DNA from: Alteromonas_F sp964429915
Lineage (GTDB): Bacteria > Pseudomonadota > Gammaproteobacteria > Enterobacterales > Alteromonadaceae
DNA length: 64,000 bases
Assembly (NCBI GenBank): GCA_964429915.1
Contig: CAYSDZ010000008.1
Location: 46,613 to 110,612 of the forward strand
Direction of reading: 5' to 3'
The notes beneath the pieces are model-generated. The model saw only the letters and a list, made by a program, of their open reading frames with translations, had not been told where the DNA came from and did no database searches. Positions 37,482-46,667 of this stretch are shown one piece after another; the stretch's first letter is position 1, and the number at the start of each line of letters is the position of its first letter. A program made the position numbers and the translations under genes.

Positions 37482-37680
37482 ACTTTCTCAGCTTGCCGAA
37501 GAAGACTTACGACACATATCAGCAAGAACCATTGATAACTGGGGTAGGCTCCAAGCAGAGAAATATGTGTCGCTTCTTCATAATGCAATGACGCAAATCG
37601 CCAATACTCCTGATATTGGTAAAAACAGACCAGATCTGTCAGCTACCGCGAAGAGCTTTCCTACTCAAAATCAGGTTTGA
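37468..37680 (+). pseudogene. Truncated ParE-family toxin
   Basis: The 70-residue frame starts as a ParE/RelE-fold toxin (YKLSQLAEEDLRHISARTIDNWG, then AEKYVSLLHNAM and DIGKNRPDL). It stops after KSFPTQNQV, about 25-30 residues short of a normal ParE. The missing part is the last beta strands, which carry the HVIFYR and RVLH-type motifs. The stop codon lies 4 bases before a tRNA-Leu fragment, so truncation and insertion of the tRNA-derived DNA probably happened together. Toxin activity is unlikely. Confidence 0.75.
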
Positions 37681-37684
37681 AGTA

Positions 37685-37753
37685 TGGTACCAGAGGCCGG
37701 ACTTGAACCGGCAGCACTTACGGTCACCGGCCTCACGGTCGGTGGATTTTGAA
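37685..37753 (-). pseudogene. tRNA-Leu 3'-end fragment (possible attachment-site scar)
   Basis: The first 29 bases are identical to the 3' end of the intact tRNA-Leu gene at 38595-38623 (acceptor 3' strand with CCA and the T arm), in the same orientation; the base before also matches. After a different and longer variable-arm region, the anticodon-side sequence GGTGGATTTTGAA is shared again, then similarity stops. There is no D arm or 5' acceptor strand, so it cannot make a tRNA. A copy of a tRNA 3' end about 0.9 kb away is the classic trace of integration by site-specific recombination. Confidence 0.85.
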
Positions 37754-37936
37754 AAGTCAGTGCCTATTTTAAGTCATATAAAAAATAACCTGAAAGGGCA
37801 AAAACGCACCTTGCAAATTCTTTGCAAGTGTTAAACAATTTTTAATCGGTGTATCTGAGCGAAATACATCGCGAATCATGTGTTCCTAGTCAAAATAGTT
37901 TTGATATGTGGTGCTATATTCAGTACCATTAATGTC

Positions 37937-38353
37937 ATGCAAAAGCCCGAGGTAGTGCTCGACATAAATGTGATTTTCTCAGGTTTATATTCATCTGACG
38001 GCGCGTCATATCAAATTTTGAAAGCATTACCCCAGAGGACATTCGAACCTGTATTATCAGTAACGCTATTATTTGAATATGAAGACGTTTTGAGACGAAA
38101 TGCAAAGATGCTTCGACTCAATAGCAGTCAGATTGAATCGGTCTTGAATAATATCTGTGATTTCTGTCGCCATCAAAAAGTACACTATAGGTGGAGGCCA
38201 AATCTGAAAGATCCAAAAGATGATCATGTTTTGGAATTGGCTGTTGCGGCTAACGCTAATTTTATTGTGACACACAATATTCGAGACTTTAAATCATCGA
38301 ATAGATTTAGTGTTCAGGCTATTTCACCCAAACAGTTTTTGGAGAAAATCTAA
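37937..38353 (+). CDS. PIN-domain toxin of a toxin-antitoxin pair
   Basis: A 138-residue protein from the ATG at 37937. The open frame starting at 37880 adds a hydrophobic N-terminus that does not fit the family. PIN-domain acidic residues are visible: Asp in VVLDINVIFSG, Glu in LLFEYEDVL, Asp in DPKDDHVLELA and Asp in THNIRDF. Such proteins are magnesium-dependent ribonucleases (putative toxin component, PIN family, COG1569 type). The stop codon overlaps the antitoxin ATG by one base. The pair lies between the tRNA-Leu fragment and the intact tRNA-Leu gene. Confidence 0.88.
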   Translation: MQKPEVVLDINVIFSGLYSSDGASYQILKALPQRTFEPVLSVTLLFEYEDVLRRNAKMLRLNSSQIESVLNNICDFCRHQKVHYRWRPNLKDPKDDHVLELAVAANANFIVTHNIRDFKSSNRFSVQAISPKQFLEKI

Positions 38354-38589
38354 TGCCAGCAAGAAATCTGAGACTTCCAAATTCGATAGACTCTCATTTG
38401 AAGGAAATAGCTACGAAAGAAGGGGTGTCTATCAATCAATTGATCACAACCGCTGTGTCTGAGAAAGTGTCGGCATTGATGACTGAAGATTACCTTAGAG
38501 AATGCGCGTCAAACGCAAATCATCAAGACTTTTTAGATATTCTGGATAACGTTCCAAGCAGAAAGCCCTTGGAAGGTGATGAACTTTAA
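38353..38589 (+). CDS. Ribbon-helix-helix antitoxin partner of the PIN toxin
   Basis: A 78-residue protein with a HicB/CopG-like ribbon-helix-helix (RNLRLPNSIDSHLKEIATKEGVSINQLITTAVSEKV in outline, residues 3-38) and an acidic C-terminus. It starts on the last base of the toxin stop codon. The order toxin then antitoxin is the reverse of most type II modules but usual for this PIN subfamily. It ends 5 bases before the tRNA-Leu gene. Confidence 0.85.
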   Translation: MPARNLRLPNSIDSHLKEIATKEGVSINQLITTAVSEKVSALMTEDYLRECASNANHQDFLDILDNVPSRKPLEGDEL

Positions 38590-38594
38590 GTAAA

Positions 38595-38681
38595 TGGTAC
38601 CAGAGGCCGGACTTGAACCGGCACACCCTCACGGGCGGTGGATTTTGAATCCACTGCGTCTACCAATTCCGCCACTCTGGC
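38595..38681 (-). tRNA. tRNA-Leu (anticodon CAA)
   Basis: An 87-base tRNA on the minus strand with encoded CCA. All arms fold: acceptor GCCAGAG with CTCTGGT, D arm containing GGTAGACGC, anticodon stem GTGGA/TCCAC around the loop TTCAAAA (anticodon CAA), long class II variable arm (CGCCC/GGGTG) and T arm GCCGG/CCGGC around TTCAAGT. Pair 1-72 is G-U instead of the usual G-C, which is odd and may stem from the recombination seen next to its 3' end. It is a plausible integration site for the toxin-antitoxin cassette to its left. Confidence 0.96.
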
Positions 38682-38712
38682 ACTGATGTGCTACTTTCTC
38701 GGTAGGTCGCGA

Positions 38713-38740
38713 ATTATAGCTAGGTGAATTTTTGTTGCAA
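38713..38740 (-). promoter_or_regulatory. Promoter of tRNA-Leu
   Basis: On the minus strand TTGCAA (38740-38735) and a perfect TATAAT (38718-38713) are 16 bases apart, with the -10 box 31 bases before the tRNA 5' end. A GC-rich discriminator (TCGCGACC) follows, as in stringently controlled stable-RNA promoters. Confidence 0.75.
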
Positions 38741-38874
38741 GTCGTTTTTTGCATTTATCAATGCAAGTGCATGTTTACTGCACAATTTGCTCAAAAAAGC
38801 TTTGCTTACTTCTTTGAACCGTACCCTTTGTGGCACAATAAGACATTGCTAATATCAGCTAATGCATAGTGTAA

Positions 38875-39378
38875 ATGAAAACATTACCGAACACTAACGC
38901 TCCACGAGCCACTTTCTTTAAGCGCTTAGCCGCCATGGTATACGACACGCTGGTTGCATGCGCTGTTGGCATTTTAGCTGCCCTCATTATGTCAGCCATG
39001 CTTGTTGCATTACTAAGCTCAGGTGTGTTGTCGATGGGTGAGTTTGATGAGCCAAATCAAGCCATTGCCCATTCGCTCGGTTATACGCTTATTATTCAGT
39101 GCTGGTCTGGAATTTGGATAGTGGCATTTTTCTTAGGTTTTTGGAAAAAAGGGGGGCAAACCATTGGTATGCGGGCGTGGCGATTACGCCTTTATTCCCT
39201 TAACGAACAACCCGTTACATGGAAACGACTCGCTATTAGGTTAATATGCAGTTTAGGCGGAATAGGAACACTAGCCGTAGTGCTTGACCGTAAAAATAAA
39301 CTGGCTCTTCAAGACAGAGCATCGAACATTGAAATACTTCAACTCACTCAAGCGCAAAACGACCATAAAAACTGGTAA
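38875..39378 (+). CDS. RDD-family membrane protein
   Basis: A 167-residue protein with the RDD signature near the N-terminus (FFKRLAAMVYDTLVA; the Arg and Asp positions are present) and three membrane helices at about 24-50, 70-90 and 118-135. The GQTIGMRAWRLRL segment is typical. The function of the family is poorly known; some members are transporters of Na+/H+ or of hydrophobic compounds. It converges on lptG with 7 bases between. Confidence 0.88.
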   Translation: MKTLPNTNAPRATFFKRLAAMVYDTLVACAVGILAALIMSAMLVALLSSGVLSMGEFDEPNQAIAHSLGYTLIIQCWSGIWIVAFFLGFWKKGGQTIGMRAWRLRLYSLNEQPVTWKRLAIRLICSLGGIGTLAVVLDRKNKLALQDRASNIEILQLTQAQNDHKNW

Positions 39379-39385
39379 CGATCGT

Positions 39386-40450
39386 TTAACGACGTAGCAA
39401 AATCGCAGCCACAGCGGCAAACAAAAAACTGGGTAATAACGCACCCAGAAAAGGTGGTAATTGGTATACCAAGCTTAAAGGCCCAAACACTTCATTAGTA
39501 ATGAAAAAGCCGAAGCCAGTTAATACTCCCATAATCACTCGGGCCCCCATTGAAACACTGCGTAGTGGGCCAAAAATAAACGATAAAGCCATTAAAACCA
39601 TAACCGCAACAGACAGAGGCTGAAAAATTTTGCGCCAGAAAGCCAGTTGATACCGCGATGAATCTTGGTCATTGTTATCTAAATATTGAACGTATTCATA
39701 CAAGCCGAAAATAGACAAGGCTTCGGGTTTCACTGCTACAATGCCCAATTTATCAGGCGTTAGGGTTGATCGCCATTCCGCAGATTCAAGCTTGGTAACA
39801 TCGATATTTTCAGGTTCAAAATTAGTAACGGTAACGTCTTTAAATTGCCAACCTTCGTTATTTTTGAACTGGGCCTGTTTGGCAAAAATCATCTGTTGTA
39901 ACAACAGCCCCTCGGTAAAGCGATAAACAGTGATATCAGTTGAAAGATCGCGGGTAATTACTTGGCCTATACTCACAAAATCAGAGCCATCTTTGGCCCA
40001 GATTAATTCGTCAGAAGCGAAAAGGCTCCCCCCAGATAACGCTTCAGAACGCATTTGTTTTGCTTTTGCTTCACTGACGGGAGTGACGAATTCACCCAAT
40101 GCCATTACCGCAACAATCATTAATGCGCTGGCCTGCATGGCTGAGCCGATAATATTCCATCTGCTTCGGCCCGCAGCCTGCATTACTACCAATTCACTAT
40201 TACTCGCCAACACGCCCATACCCACCAAAGCACCTAGTAAGGTGGCCATCGGAAAAAATTGTTCAATATCGCGAGGTAAGCTCAACAGCACATAAAGCGC
40301 GGCAACGGTCATATCGTAGTCGCCTTCCCCTATCTTTCTAAGTTGTTCAACAAATTTAATTAAAGCGCTTAAACCAACTAACACGGATAAAGTGGTGAAC
40401 ACAGTGGAAAGCAAGGTTTTTGCAATGTATCGGTCGAGAATGGTGATCAT
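39386..40450 (-). CDS. lptG: LPS export ABC transporter permease LptG
   Basis: A 354-residue inner-membrane protein: three N-terminal helices, a periplasmic beta-jellyroll domain (about 125-265) and three C-terminal helices, as in LptG. The start LDRYIAKTLLSTVFTTLSVLVGL is characteristic. With LptF and the ATPase LptB it extracts lipopolysaccharide from the inner membrane and feeds it to the Lpt bridge. It overlaps lptF by 4 bases (ATGA), the common arrangement. Confidence 0.95.
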   Translation of the reverse strand: MITILDRYIAKTLLSTVFTTLSVLVGLSALIKFVEQLRKIGEGDYDMTVAALYVLLSLPRDIEQFFPMATLLGALVGMGVLASNSELVVMQAAGRSRWNIIGSAMQASALMIVAVMALGEFVTPVSEAKAKQMRSEALSGGSLFASDELIWAKDGSDFVSIGQVITRDLSTDITVYRFTEGLLLQQMIFAKQAQFKNNEGWQFKDVTVTNFEPENIDVTKLESAEWRSTLTPDKLGIVAVKPEALSIFGLYEYVQYLDNNDQDSSRYQLAFWRKIFQPLSVAVMVLMALSFIFGPLRSVSMGARVIMGVLTGFGFFITNEVFGPLSLVYQLPPFLGALLPSFLFAAVAAILLRR

Positions 40451-41589
40451 GGTTTTGGCCTCGCAGAATCTGCTTTTCCCGCTCCGCGCTTAAGTCTGAC
40501 TGTTCTCAATTTTGCGCCCGTTTTGCGCTCTCTAAATAAAAGTAAAGTCGCGATAACGAGTAACATGGCATGTACCCACCACAGTCCAAGTACGTTCGGA
40601 ATCTTACCGTCTTCCAATACTCTCCGGCTGGCTAATAACAGCAAAAAGTACCCCAAATACAACATGATCGCAGGTATCATTTTTCCAAAACGGCCGTTGC
40701 GAGGATTTACCGACGCTAGTGGTACGGCAACTAGCATTAATAGCGGAATAGCTAAAGGCAAAGCTAATCGCCACTGAAGTTCAGCAAACGCCTCCTGATC
40801 GTCCGAGTGGAATAAATCGAGAGTAGGAATAACCGACACTTTCTCGCCCTTTTGTTCGGGAGTGTCTTCACTTATTTGAATTTTATACTCGTCAAAATTA
40901 AGGACTCGATAATCCGCTTGTCCCTGCTGTCCCTCATACTGATAGCCTTGTTTTAGAATAAGATGACGCGAGCCATCGGCGTCAGTTTGAACTTCACCCG
41001 TTTTAGCGTAAACCACCCTAACTTGTTCTTCGCTGCCTTGCTTTTGTGCTTGCTTTTGAGATAGAAAGACGCGATCTAGTAGTTCGTTTCTCGCATCAAT
41101 ATCATGGGCGAAAATAACCGCTTCCTGATTACCTGTTTGTTGAAATCGACCGGGTACTAACGCGGTTAATCCAGCCTCTGAAGAGGCTTTTTCTTTCAGT
41201 GAATACTCACTCTGCGCTGCCAATGGCGCAAAATACAGAGTAATAATCGCGGTTATTGTCATCACTGCGATACTCAGCAACAGCATGACTCTTGCGACAT
41301 ACCACTCGCTCACACCGCACGCGCGCAACACCGTCATCTCACTGTCTACATAAAGCCGCCCGTGCGCTAGCATGACCCCTAAATAAGCACTAATCGGTAA
41401 CACCAAACTCGACAATCCGGGAGTGTAAAGCGTTAAAAAACCCAATACTAAACTTGCAGGAATATCGCCATCAGACGCATCACCTAACACCCTCACAAAC
41501 TTTAAAGTAATGAAAATCGCCATAAGAATGAAAAAAATGGCGACTTGCGATTTCACCGTTTCTTTTATCAGGTATCTAGCGATCAACAT
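40447..41589 (-). CDS. lptF: LPS export ABC transporter permease LptF
   Basis: A 380-residue inner-membrane protein with the LptF start (MLIARYLIKETVKSQVAIFF in outline), the LPISAYLGVMLAHGRLYVDSEMTVLRACG coupling-helix region at about 61-90, a periplasmic jellyroll domain and three C-terminal helices. It is the first gene of the lptF-lptG operon and is divergent from pepA, the conserved order in gammaproteobacteria. Confidence 0.95.
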   Translation of the reverse strand: MLIARYLIKETVKSQVAIFFILMAIFITLKFVRVLGDASDGDIPASLVLGFLTLYTPGLSSLVLPISAYLGVMLAHGRLYVDSEMTVLRACGVSEWYVARVMLLLSIAVMTITAIITLYFAPLAAQSEYSLKEKASSEAGLTALVPGRFQQTGNQEAVIFAHDIDARNELLDRVFLSQKQAQKQGSEEQVRVVYAKTGEVQTDADGSRHLILKQGYQYEGQQGQADYRVLNFDEYKIQISEDTPEQKGEKVSVIPTLDLFHSDDQEAFAELQWRLALPLAIPLLMLVAVPLASVNPRNGRFGKMIPAIMLYLGYFLLLLASRRVLEDGKIPNVLGLWWVHAMLLVIATLLLFRERKTGAKLRTVRLKRGAGKADSARPKP

Positions 41590-41770
41590 AATATTTGGGC
41601 ATGAAAGTAGGCATTAATAATGAAAAACTCGCTTTAGTTGAGTACACTACCGGAGTGATAGCTTTTAAACGCATTGTGCGTATTATCAATGATTAATGCG
41701 AAAAGATAAACACGCTCTAAGGCAGGCCTAAGATTAGCCTTCCTGCGACAGATTACAAGGGTGGAATAAC

Positions 41771-43276
41771 GTGGAATTCAGTGTAAAAAGTGGTAGTGCA
41801 GAAAAGCAACGAAGTGCATGTATCGTGGTGGGGGTATTTGAGCCGCGTCGATTAACCGCGGTTGCTGAACAACTCGACGAAATCAGTGAAGGGTATATCA
41901 GCAATCTGCTTCGCCGTGGCGATATTGAAGGCAAAGCAGGTCAAACACTTTTATTACATCAAGTACCGAACGTGCTGAGCGAGCGAGTACTGCTAGTGGG
42001 TTGTGGGAAAGAGCGTGAGCTTGACGAACGCCAATACAAACAAATCATAGCCAAAACCATTAAAACATTGAACGAAACCGGTTCGATGGAAGCCGTCTGC
42101 TTTTTAACCGAGTTACATGTTAAAGGCCGAGATACGTATTGGAAAGTACGTCAAGCTGTCGAAGCCGCGCAGGACTGCCTATATACCTTTTTTCAGCTCA
42201 AAACTAAAAAAGATGCGCCTCGTCGACCGCTAAGAAAAATGGTATTTAATGTTTCGACGCGTAAAGAGCTTGCAGAGGGTGAAAATGCCATTGCTCATGG
42301 TTTAGCAATAGCAAAAGGGGCCAAAGTGACCCGTGATGTGGCCAATATGCCGCCTAATATTTGTAATCCTGAATATTTATGGCAACAAGCGCAAGCACTA
42401 GGCGAACAGTACGACACCATCACCACCGAAGTAATAAATGAAGCTAAAATGGCCGAGCTTGGAATGAATTCTTACCTTTCTGTAGGTCGAGGTTCTGAAA
42501 ATGAATCCATGATGAGCCTAATTCATTATAAAGGCAGTGAAAGCGATGCAGCTCCTATTGTATTTGTTGGTAAGGGGTTGACTTTCGATTCCGGTGGCAT
42601 TTCCATAAAACCGGGTGCGCAAATGGATGAAATGAAGTATGACATGGGCGGTGCTGCGTCCGTGTTGGGCTTAATGCACACTATAGCCGAGTTAAATTTG
42701 CCATTAAACATCATTGGTATTCTTGCAGGGTGTGAAAATATGCCAGATGGCAATGCTTATCGCCCCGGAGATATTCTTACCACCATGTCAGGACAAACCG
42801 TCGAAGTGCTCAATACAGATGCAGAAGGCCGCTTGGTGTTATGTGATGCACTGACCTACGTAGAGCGGTTTGAACCCGATACCGTTATTGATATTGCAAC
42901 GTTAACCGGAGCCTGTGTGATTGCGTTAGGGAAATATGCAACGGGGCTTATGAGCCCGCACAACCCTCTTGCTCATGAATTGTTGAATGCCTCAGAGCAA
43001 AGTTCTGATCGAGCATGGCGCTTACCAATATGGGATGAATATCAAGAACAAATAGAAAGCCCGTTTGCCGATATGGCGAACGTAGGAGGCCGACCTGCTG
43101 GTGCAATAACGGCTGGCTGTTTTTTGGCTCGATTCACTAAAAAATATAACTGGGCGCATATGGACATCGCAGGTACAGCTTGGAATAGCGGTGCAAACAA
43201 AGGTGCCACAGGTCGACCTGTCCCCATGTTAACTCAGTTCTTGTTGAACCGTTCAGGTCTTGCACACGAAGACTAA
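41771..43276 (+). CDS. pepA: Leucyl aminopeptidase PepA
   Basis: A 501-residue M17 aminopeptidase with a GTG start preceded by AGGGTGG. The catalytic C-terminal domain has the two-metal motifs VGKGLTFDSGGISIKP (about 262-277) and NTDAEGRLVLCDAL (about 350-363). It releases N-terminal residues from peptides. In E. coli the protein also binds DNA in carAB control and Xer recombination. It is divergent from lptFG and is followed by holC and valS, the standard block. Confidence 0.96.
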   Translation: MEFSVKSGSAEKQRSACIVVGVFEPRRLTAVAEQLDEISEGYISNLLRRGDIEGKAGQTLLLHQVPNVLSERVLLVGCGKERELDERQYKQIIAKTIKTLNETGSMEAVCFLTELHVKGRDTYWKVRQAVEAAQDCLYTFFQLKTKKDAPRRPLRKMVFNVSTRKELAEGENAIAHGLAIAKGAKVTRDVANMPPNICNPEYLWQQAQALGEQYDTITTEVINEAKMAELGMNSYLSVGRGSENESMMSLIHYKGSESDAAPIVFVGKGLTFDSGGISIKPGAQMDEMKYDMGGAASVLGLMHTIAELNLPLNIIGILAGCENMPDGNAYRPGDILTTMSGQTVEVLNTDAEGRLVLCDALTYVERFEPDTVIDIATLTGACVIALGKYATGLMSPHNPLAHELLNASEQSSDRAWRLPIWDEYQEQIESPFADMANVGGRPAGAITAGCFLARFTKKYNWAHMDIAGTAWNSGANKGATGRPVPMLTQFLLNRSGLAHED

Positions 43277-43287
43277 CAGGCTTCATT

Positions 43288-43716
43288 TTGACACAAGTGA
43301 CTTTTTATTCTTTAAGTGAAACAGACAAGGCAGGGCAATCCCTGTCTTGTTCTCTTTCTGCAACACTTTACGCAAATAAGCAAAAAATGTGTGTATGGTG
43401 TGCAGATAAAACCGAAGCCGAAAGCTTCGATGAAATGTTGTGGCAATTACCCGTAGATCGCTTCATACCTCACAATTTAAGTGGTGAAGGGCCCAAAAAT
43501 GGCGCGCCAGTAGAAATTTGTTGGCAAGCAGAGCAACTACGCCGTGGCACAGTGATCATTGTATTAAGCCAAGCAACACTTGCACAACCTAACGCTTTCA
43601 GACAAATCATTGACTTTGTTCCTGCCGACGACGCTCAAAAAGCGGCAGCGCGGGAGCGATATAAGTATTACCAAAGGGCCGGGTGCAATATGCACTTTAC
43701 TCAGCCCGATTCTTGA
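43288..43716 (+). CDS. holC: DNA polymerase III chi subunit HolC
   Basis: A 142-residue protein starting at a TTG (MTQVTFYSLSETD), 11 bases after pepA. Later segments such as CVWCADKTEAESFDEMLWQ, RFIPHNLSGEG and PVEICWQ fit HolC, which connects the clamp loader to single-strand binding protein. The pepA-holC-valS order supports the call. It ends 8 bases before the valS ATG. Confidence 0.92.
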   Translation: MTQVTFYSLSETDKAGQSLSCSLSATLYANKQKMCVWCADKTEAESFDEMLWQLPVDRFIPHNLSGEGPKNGAPVEICWQAEQLRRGTVIIVLSQATLAQPNAFRQIIDFVPADDAQKAAARERYKYYQRAGCNMHFTQPDS

Positions 43717-43724
43717 GAAAACCA

Positions 43725-46511
43725 ATGGAAAAAACGTTCGACCCACAAAGTATAGAATCTTCGTGTTATTCCCGATGGGAACAGCAAGGCTTATTTGCTC
43801 CAAGCGGTGAAGGCTCGCCTTATTGTATTTTACTTCCGCCTCCCAACGTTACGGGTAGCCTGCATATGGGCCATGCTTTCCAGCATACTATCATGGATGC
43901 CCTTATTCGTTATCGCAGAATGAAAGGCGACAACACACTATGGCAAGTGGGTACTGATCATGCGGGAATCGCTACACAAATGGTTGTTGAGCGTCAATTA
44001 AATGCGCAAGGAAAAACCAGACACGACTTAGGCCGTGACGCGTTTATTGAAAAAATATGGGAATGGAAAGAGCTGAGTGGCGGCACCATTACCAACCAAA
44101 TGCGTCGGCTCGGTGCGTCGGCTGATTGGTCGCGTGAAGTGTTTACGATGGATGAAAACTTGTCAGCAGCAGTAACAGAGGTTTTTGTTAAGCTGCATGA
44201 CGAAGGACTTATTTATCGAGGTAAGCGTCTGGTTAATTGGGATCCAGTGCTTCACACCGCCGTCTCCGATTTGGAAGTGTTAAACGAAGAAGAGGCCGGT
44301 TTTTTATGGCACATGCGTTATCCACTGGAAGACGGAAGCGGGCATCTAGTGGTTGCCACTACGAGACCCGAAACAATGCTAGGTGACACCGCCGTTGCAG
44401 TGCATCCTGACGATGAACGGTATACCGCTTTGGTGGGCAAACACATTAAATTGCCGATTACCGGACGATTAATTCCCATTATTGCTGATGACTATGTGGA
44501 TATGGAGTTTGGAACGGGGTGCGTAAAAATCACTCCAGCACACGACTTCAACGACTATGACATGGGCAAACGTCATAACCTTGAAGTGATCAACGTGCTT
44601 ACCGATGATGCAAAAATCAACAACACCGCACCAGAGCAATATCGGGGTTTAGATCGCTTTGATGCGCGTAAGCAAATTGTTGCTGATTTAGACGAGCAAG
44701 GCTTTTTAGAAAAAATAGAAGATCACAAACTAAAAGTACCACGTGGTGATCGCACAGGCTCCGTTATTGAACCGTACTTAACCGACCAGTGGTACGTGGC
44801 GGTTGAATCGTTGGCAAAACCTGCGATAGAAGCGGTTGAATCAGGCGAGATACGGTTTGTACCGGAAAACTGGAACAAAACCTATTACCAATGGATGCAC
44901 AATATTCAAGACTGGTGTATTTCACGGCAGCTTTGGTGGGGGCACCGTATTCCAGCTTGGTATGACGACAATGGTAAGGTATATGTTGCAGCAACAGAAT
45001 CTGAAGTAAGAAGTAAGTATTCACTTGGTCCAGATGTTCAGTTAAAGCAAGACAACGACGTATTAGATACTTGGTTTTCGTCTGCGCTTTGGCCTTTTGC
45101 AACCATGGGCTGGCCTGACAAAACAGAAGAACTCGACACATTTGTACCGTCTTCTGTGCTGGTAACTGGGTTTGATATTATTTTCTTCTGGGTGGCCAGA
45201 ATGATCATGATGACCAAAAAGTTCACTGGTAAAATTCCGTTCAAAGACATCTATATTACGGGGCTTATTCGTGATGAAAACGGCGATAAGATGTCAAAGT
45301 CAAAAGGGAATGTGCTCGATCCTATCGACTTGATCGACGGCATTAGCGCCGAGGCTCTAGTTGAAAAACGGACATCGGGTATGATGCAGCCGCAAATGGC
45401 TGCGAAAATTGGTAAGCGTACCAAAAAGCAATTTCCCGATGGCATTGCCGCTTACGGCACCGATGCACTGCGATTTACTTTTGCAGCTATGGCCTCAACG
45501 AGTCGCGATATCAATTTTGATATGGGCCGCGTTGAGGGGTATCGCAACTTTTGCAATAAAATTTGGAATGCCTCGCGTTTCGTGTTGATGAACGTGCAAA
45601 CGGAAACCCAAAATAAAGATGTAGGGCAAAATCAAGAAAGCAAGCGATTATCTGTGGCTGATGAGTGGATCATTGCCACGTTGCAAAAAACGCGTGCAGA
45701 CGTCGAAGCTGCGCTGGCCGACTATCGTTTTGATATTGCGGCTCAATTGATGTACGAGTTTACGTGGAATCAATTCTGTGACTGGTATTTAGAACTTACC
45801 AAACCCGTACTAAATAACGACGAAGCGAGTGAAGAAGAAAAACGAGGCACACGTCATACTTTGGTGAACGTGCTTGAACAGCTGATGCGCTTGCTACACC
45901 CCTTCATGCCCTACATTACCGAAAGTATTTGGCAGCAAGTTGCCCCCCTATGCGGTATCGAAGTGAATGAAAGTGCGAGTGTGATGTCACAAAATTTTGT
46001 CAACGAGCATCCCGAATTGATCAAAGATAACATTTTGAACGATATTGCTTGGTTGAAGAAATGTATTGTAGGTGTTCGAAATATTCGTGGAGAAATGGAT
46101 ATTTCACCTAACAGACCGCTTGATGTGTTGTTTAAAAATGCCAATACCGAAGACAAAGCCCGCGCTGAAAAGATGGACGTTTTTTTAACGCGCCTTGGTA
46201 AATTATCCTCCATCACTCATGTTAAAGACGGCGACAACATTCCTGCATCAGCGACTGCTATCGTTGGCGAAATGGAAATACTTATTCCTATGGCGGGGCT
46301 TATCGACAAAGAAGCAGAGCTAGCGCGTATCGACAAAGCCTTGGAAAAACTTAATAAGGACATACAGCGCGTAGAGGGAAAATTAGCTAACGAAAAATTC
46401 GTAGCCAATGCTCCTGAAGCGGTCATTGCTAAAGAGCGTTCCAAATGTGATGATTTTCAATCACAAATTCGTACCTTATCGACTCAACGCGAGACTATAT
46501 CGAATCTGTGA
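43725..46511 (+). CDS. valS: Valyl-tRNA synthetase
   Basis: A 928-residue class I synthetase starting at the ATG at 43725; the frame extends upstream into holC but does not belong to it. The HIGH-type motif is HMGH at 47-50 and KMSKS is at 522-526. The editing domain lies between them (WATTRPETMLGDTAVAV-like stretch). An anticodon-binding domain and a C-terminal coiled-coil arm (ELARIDKALEKLNKDIQRVEGKL) follow. It charges tRNA-Val. A terminator follows. Confidence 0.97.
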   Translation: MEKTFDPQSIESSCYSRWEQQGLFAPSGEGSPYCILLPPPNVTGSLHMGHAFQHTIMDALIRYRRMKGDNTLWQVGTDHAGIATQMVVERQLNAQGKTRHDLGRDAFIEKIWEWKELSGGTITNQMRRLGASADWSREVFTMDENLSAAVTEVFVKLHDEGLIYRGKRLVNWDPVLHTAVSDLEVLNEEEAGFLWHMRYPLEDGSGHLVVATTRPETMLGDTAVAVHPDDERYTALVGKHIKLPITGRLIPIIADDYVDMEFGTGCVKITPAHDFNDYDMGKRHNLEVINVLTDDAKINNTAPEQYRGLDRFDARKQIVADLDEQGFLEKIEDHKLKVPRGDRTGSVIEPYLTDQWYVAVESLAKPAIEAVESGEIRFVPENWNKTYYQWMHNIQDWCISRQLWWGHRIPAWYDDNGKVYVAATESEVRSKYSLGPDVQLKQDNDVLDTWFSSALWPFATMGWPDKTEELDTFVPSSVLVTGFDIIFFWVARMIMMTKKFTGKIPFKDIYITGLIRDENGDKMSKSKGNVLDPIDLIDGISAEALVEKRTSGMMQPQMAAKIGKRTKKQFPDGIAAYGTDALRFTFAAMASTSRDINFDMGRVEGYRNFCNKIWNASRFVLMNVQTETQNKDVGQNQESKRLSVADEWIIATLQKTRADVEAALADYRFDIAAQLMYEFTWNQFCDWYLELTKPVLNNDEASEEEKRGTRHTLVNVLEQLMRLLHPFMPYITESIWQQVAPLCGIEVNESASVMSQNFVNEHPELIKDNILNDIAWLKKCIVGVRNIRGEMDISPNRPLDVLFKNANTEDKARAEKMDVFLTRLGKLSSITHVKDGDNIPASATAIVGEMEILIPMAGLIDKEAELARIDKALEKLNKDIQRVEGKLANEKFVANAPEAVIAKERSKCDDFQSQIRTLSTQRETISNL

Positions 46512-46546
46512 ATAGCGTCTAAGCAAGCTTATTACATGACCTGTAA

Positions 46547-46572
46547 AAACTGCCCTCTTGGGCGGTTTTTCT
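46547..46572 (+). terminator. Rho-independent terminator after valS
   Basis: AAAACTGCCC (46547-46556) pairs with GGGCGGTTTT (46561-46570), with one T-G wobble, over a TCTT loop; the T-run continues to 46571. It closes the pepA-holC-valS operon. Confidence 0.9.
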
Positions 46573-46667
46573 TATTATAGGCGGCTAACAATTTGTGCTT
46601 GCATTCGTTATTTCAAAGCAAATAGTGTATCGTCGATAATGCTCGTAACGAATAAGAGAAATATCCA

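Noticed and set aside
37644..37706. Frameshift in parE (reading SYREELSYSK in the next frame)
   Set aside because: The original frame reads KSFPTQNQV, which fits the ParE pattern better, so simple truncation explains the gene without a frameshift.
37616..37834. 72-codon plus-strand frame across the tRNA-Leu fragment
   Set aside because: It runs out of frame through the end of parE and antisense through tRNA-derived sequence, with no ribosome binding site and no family similarity.
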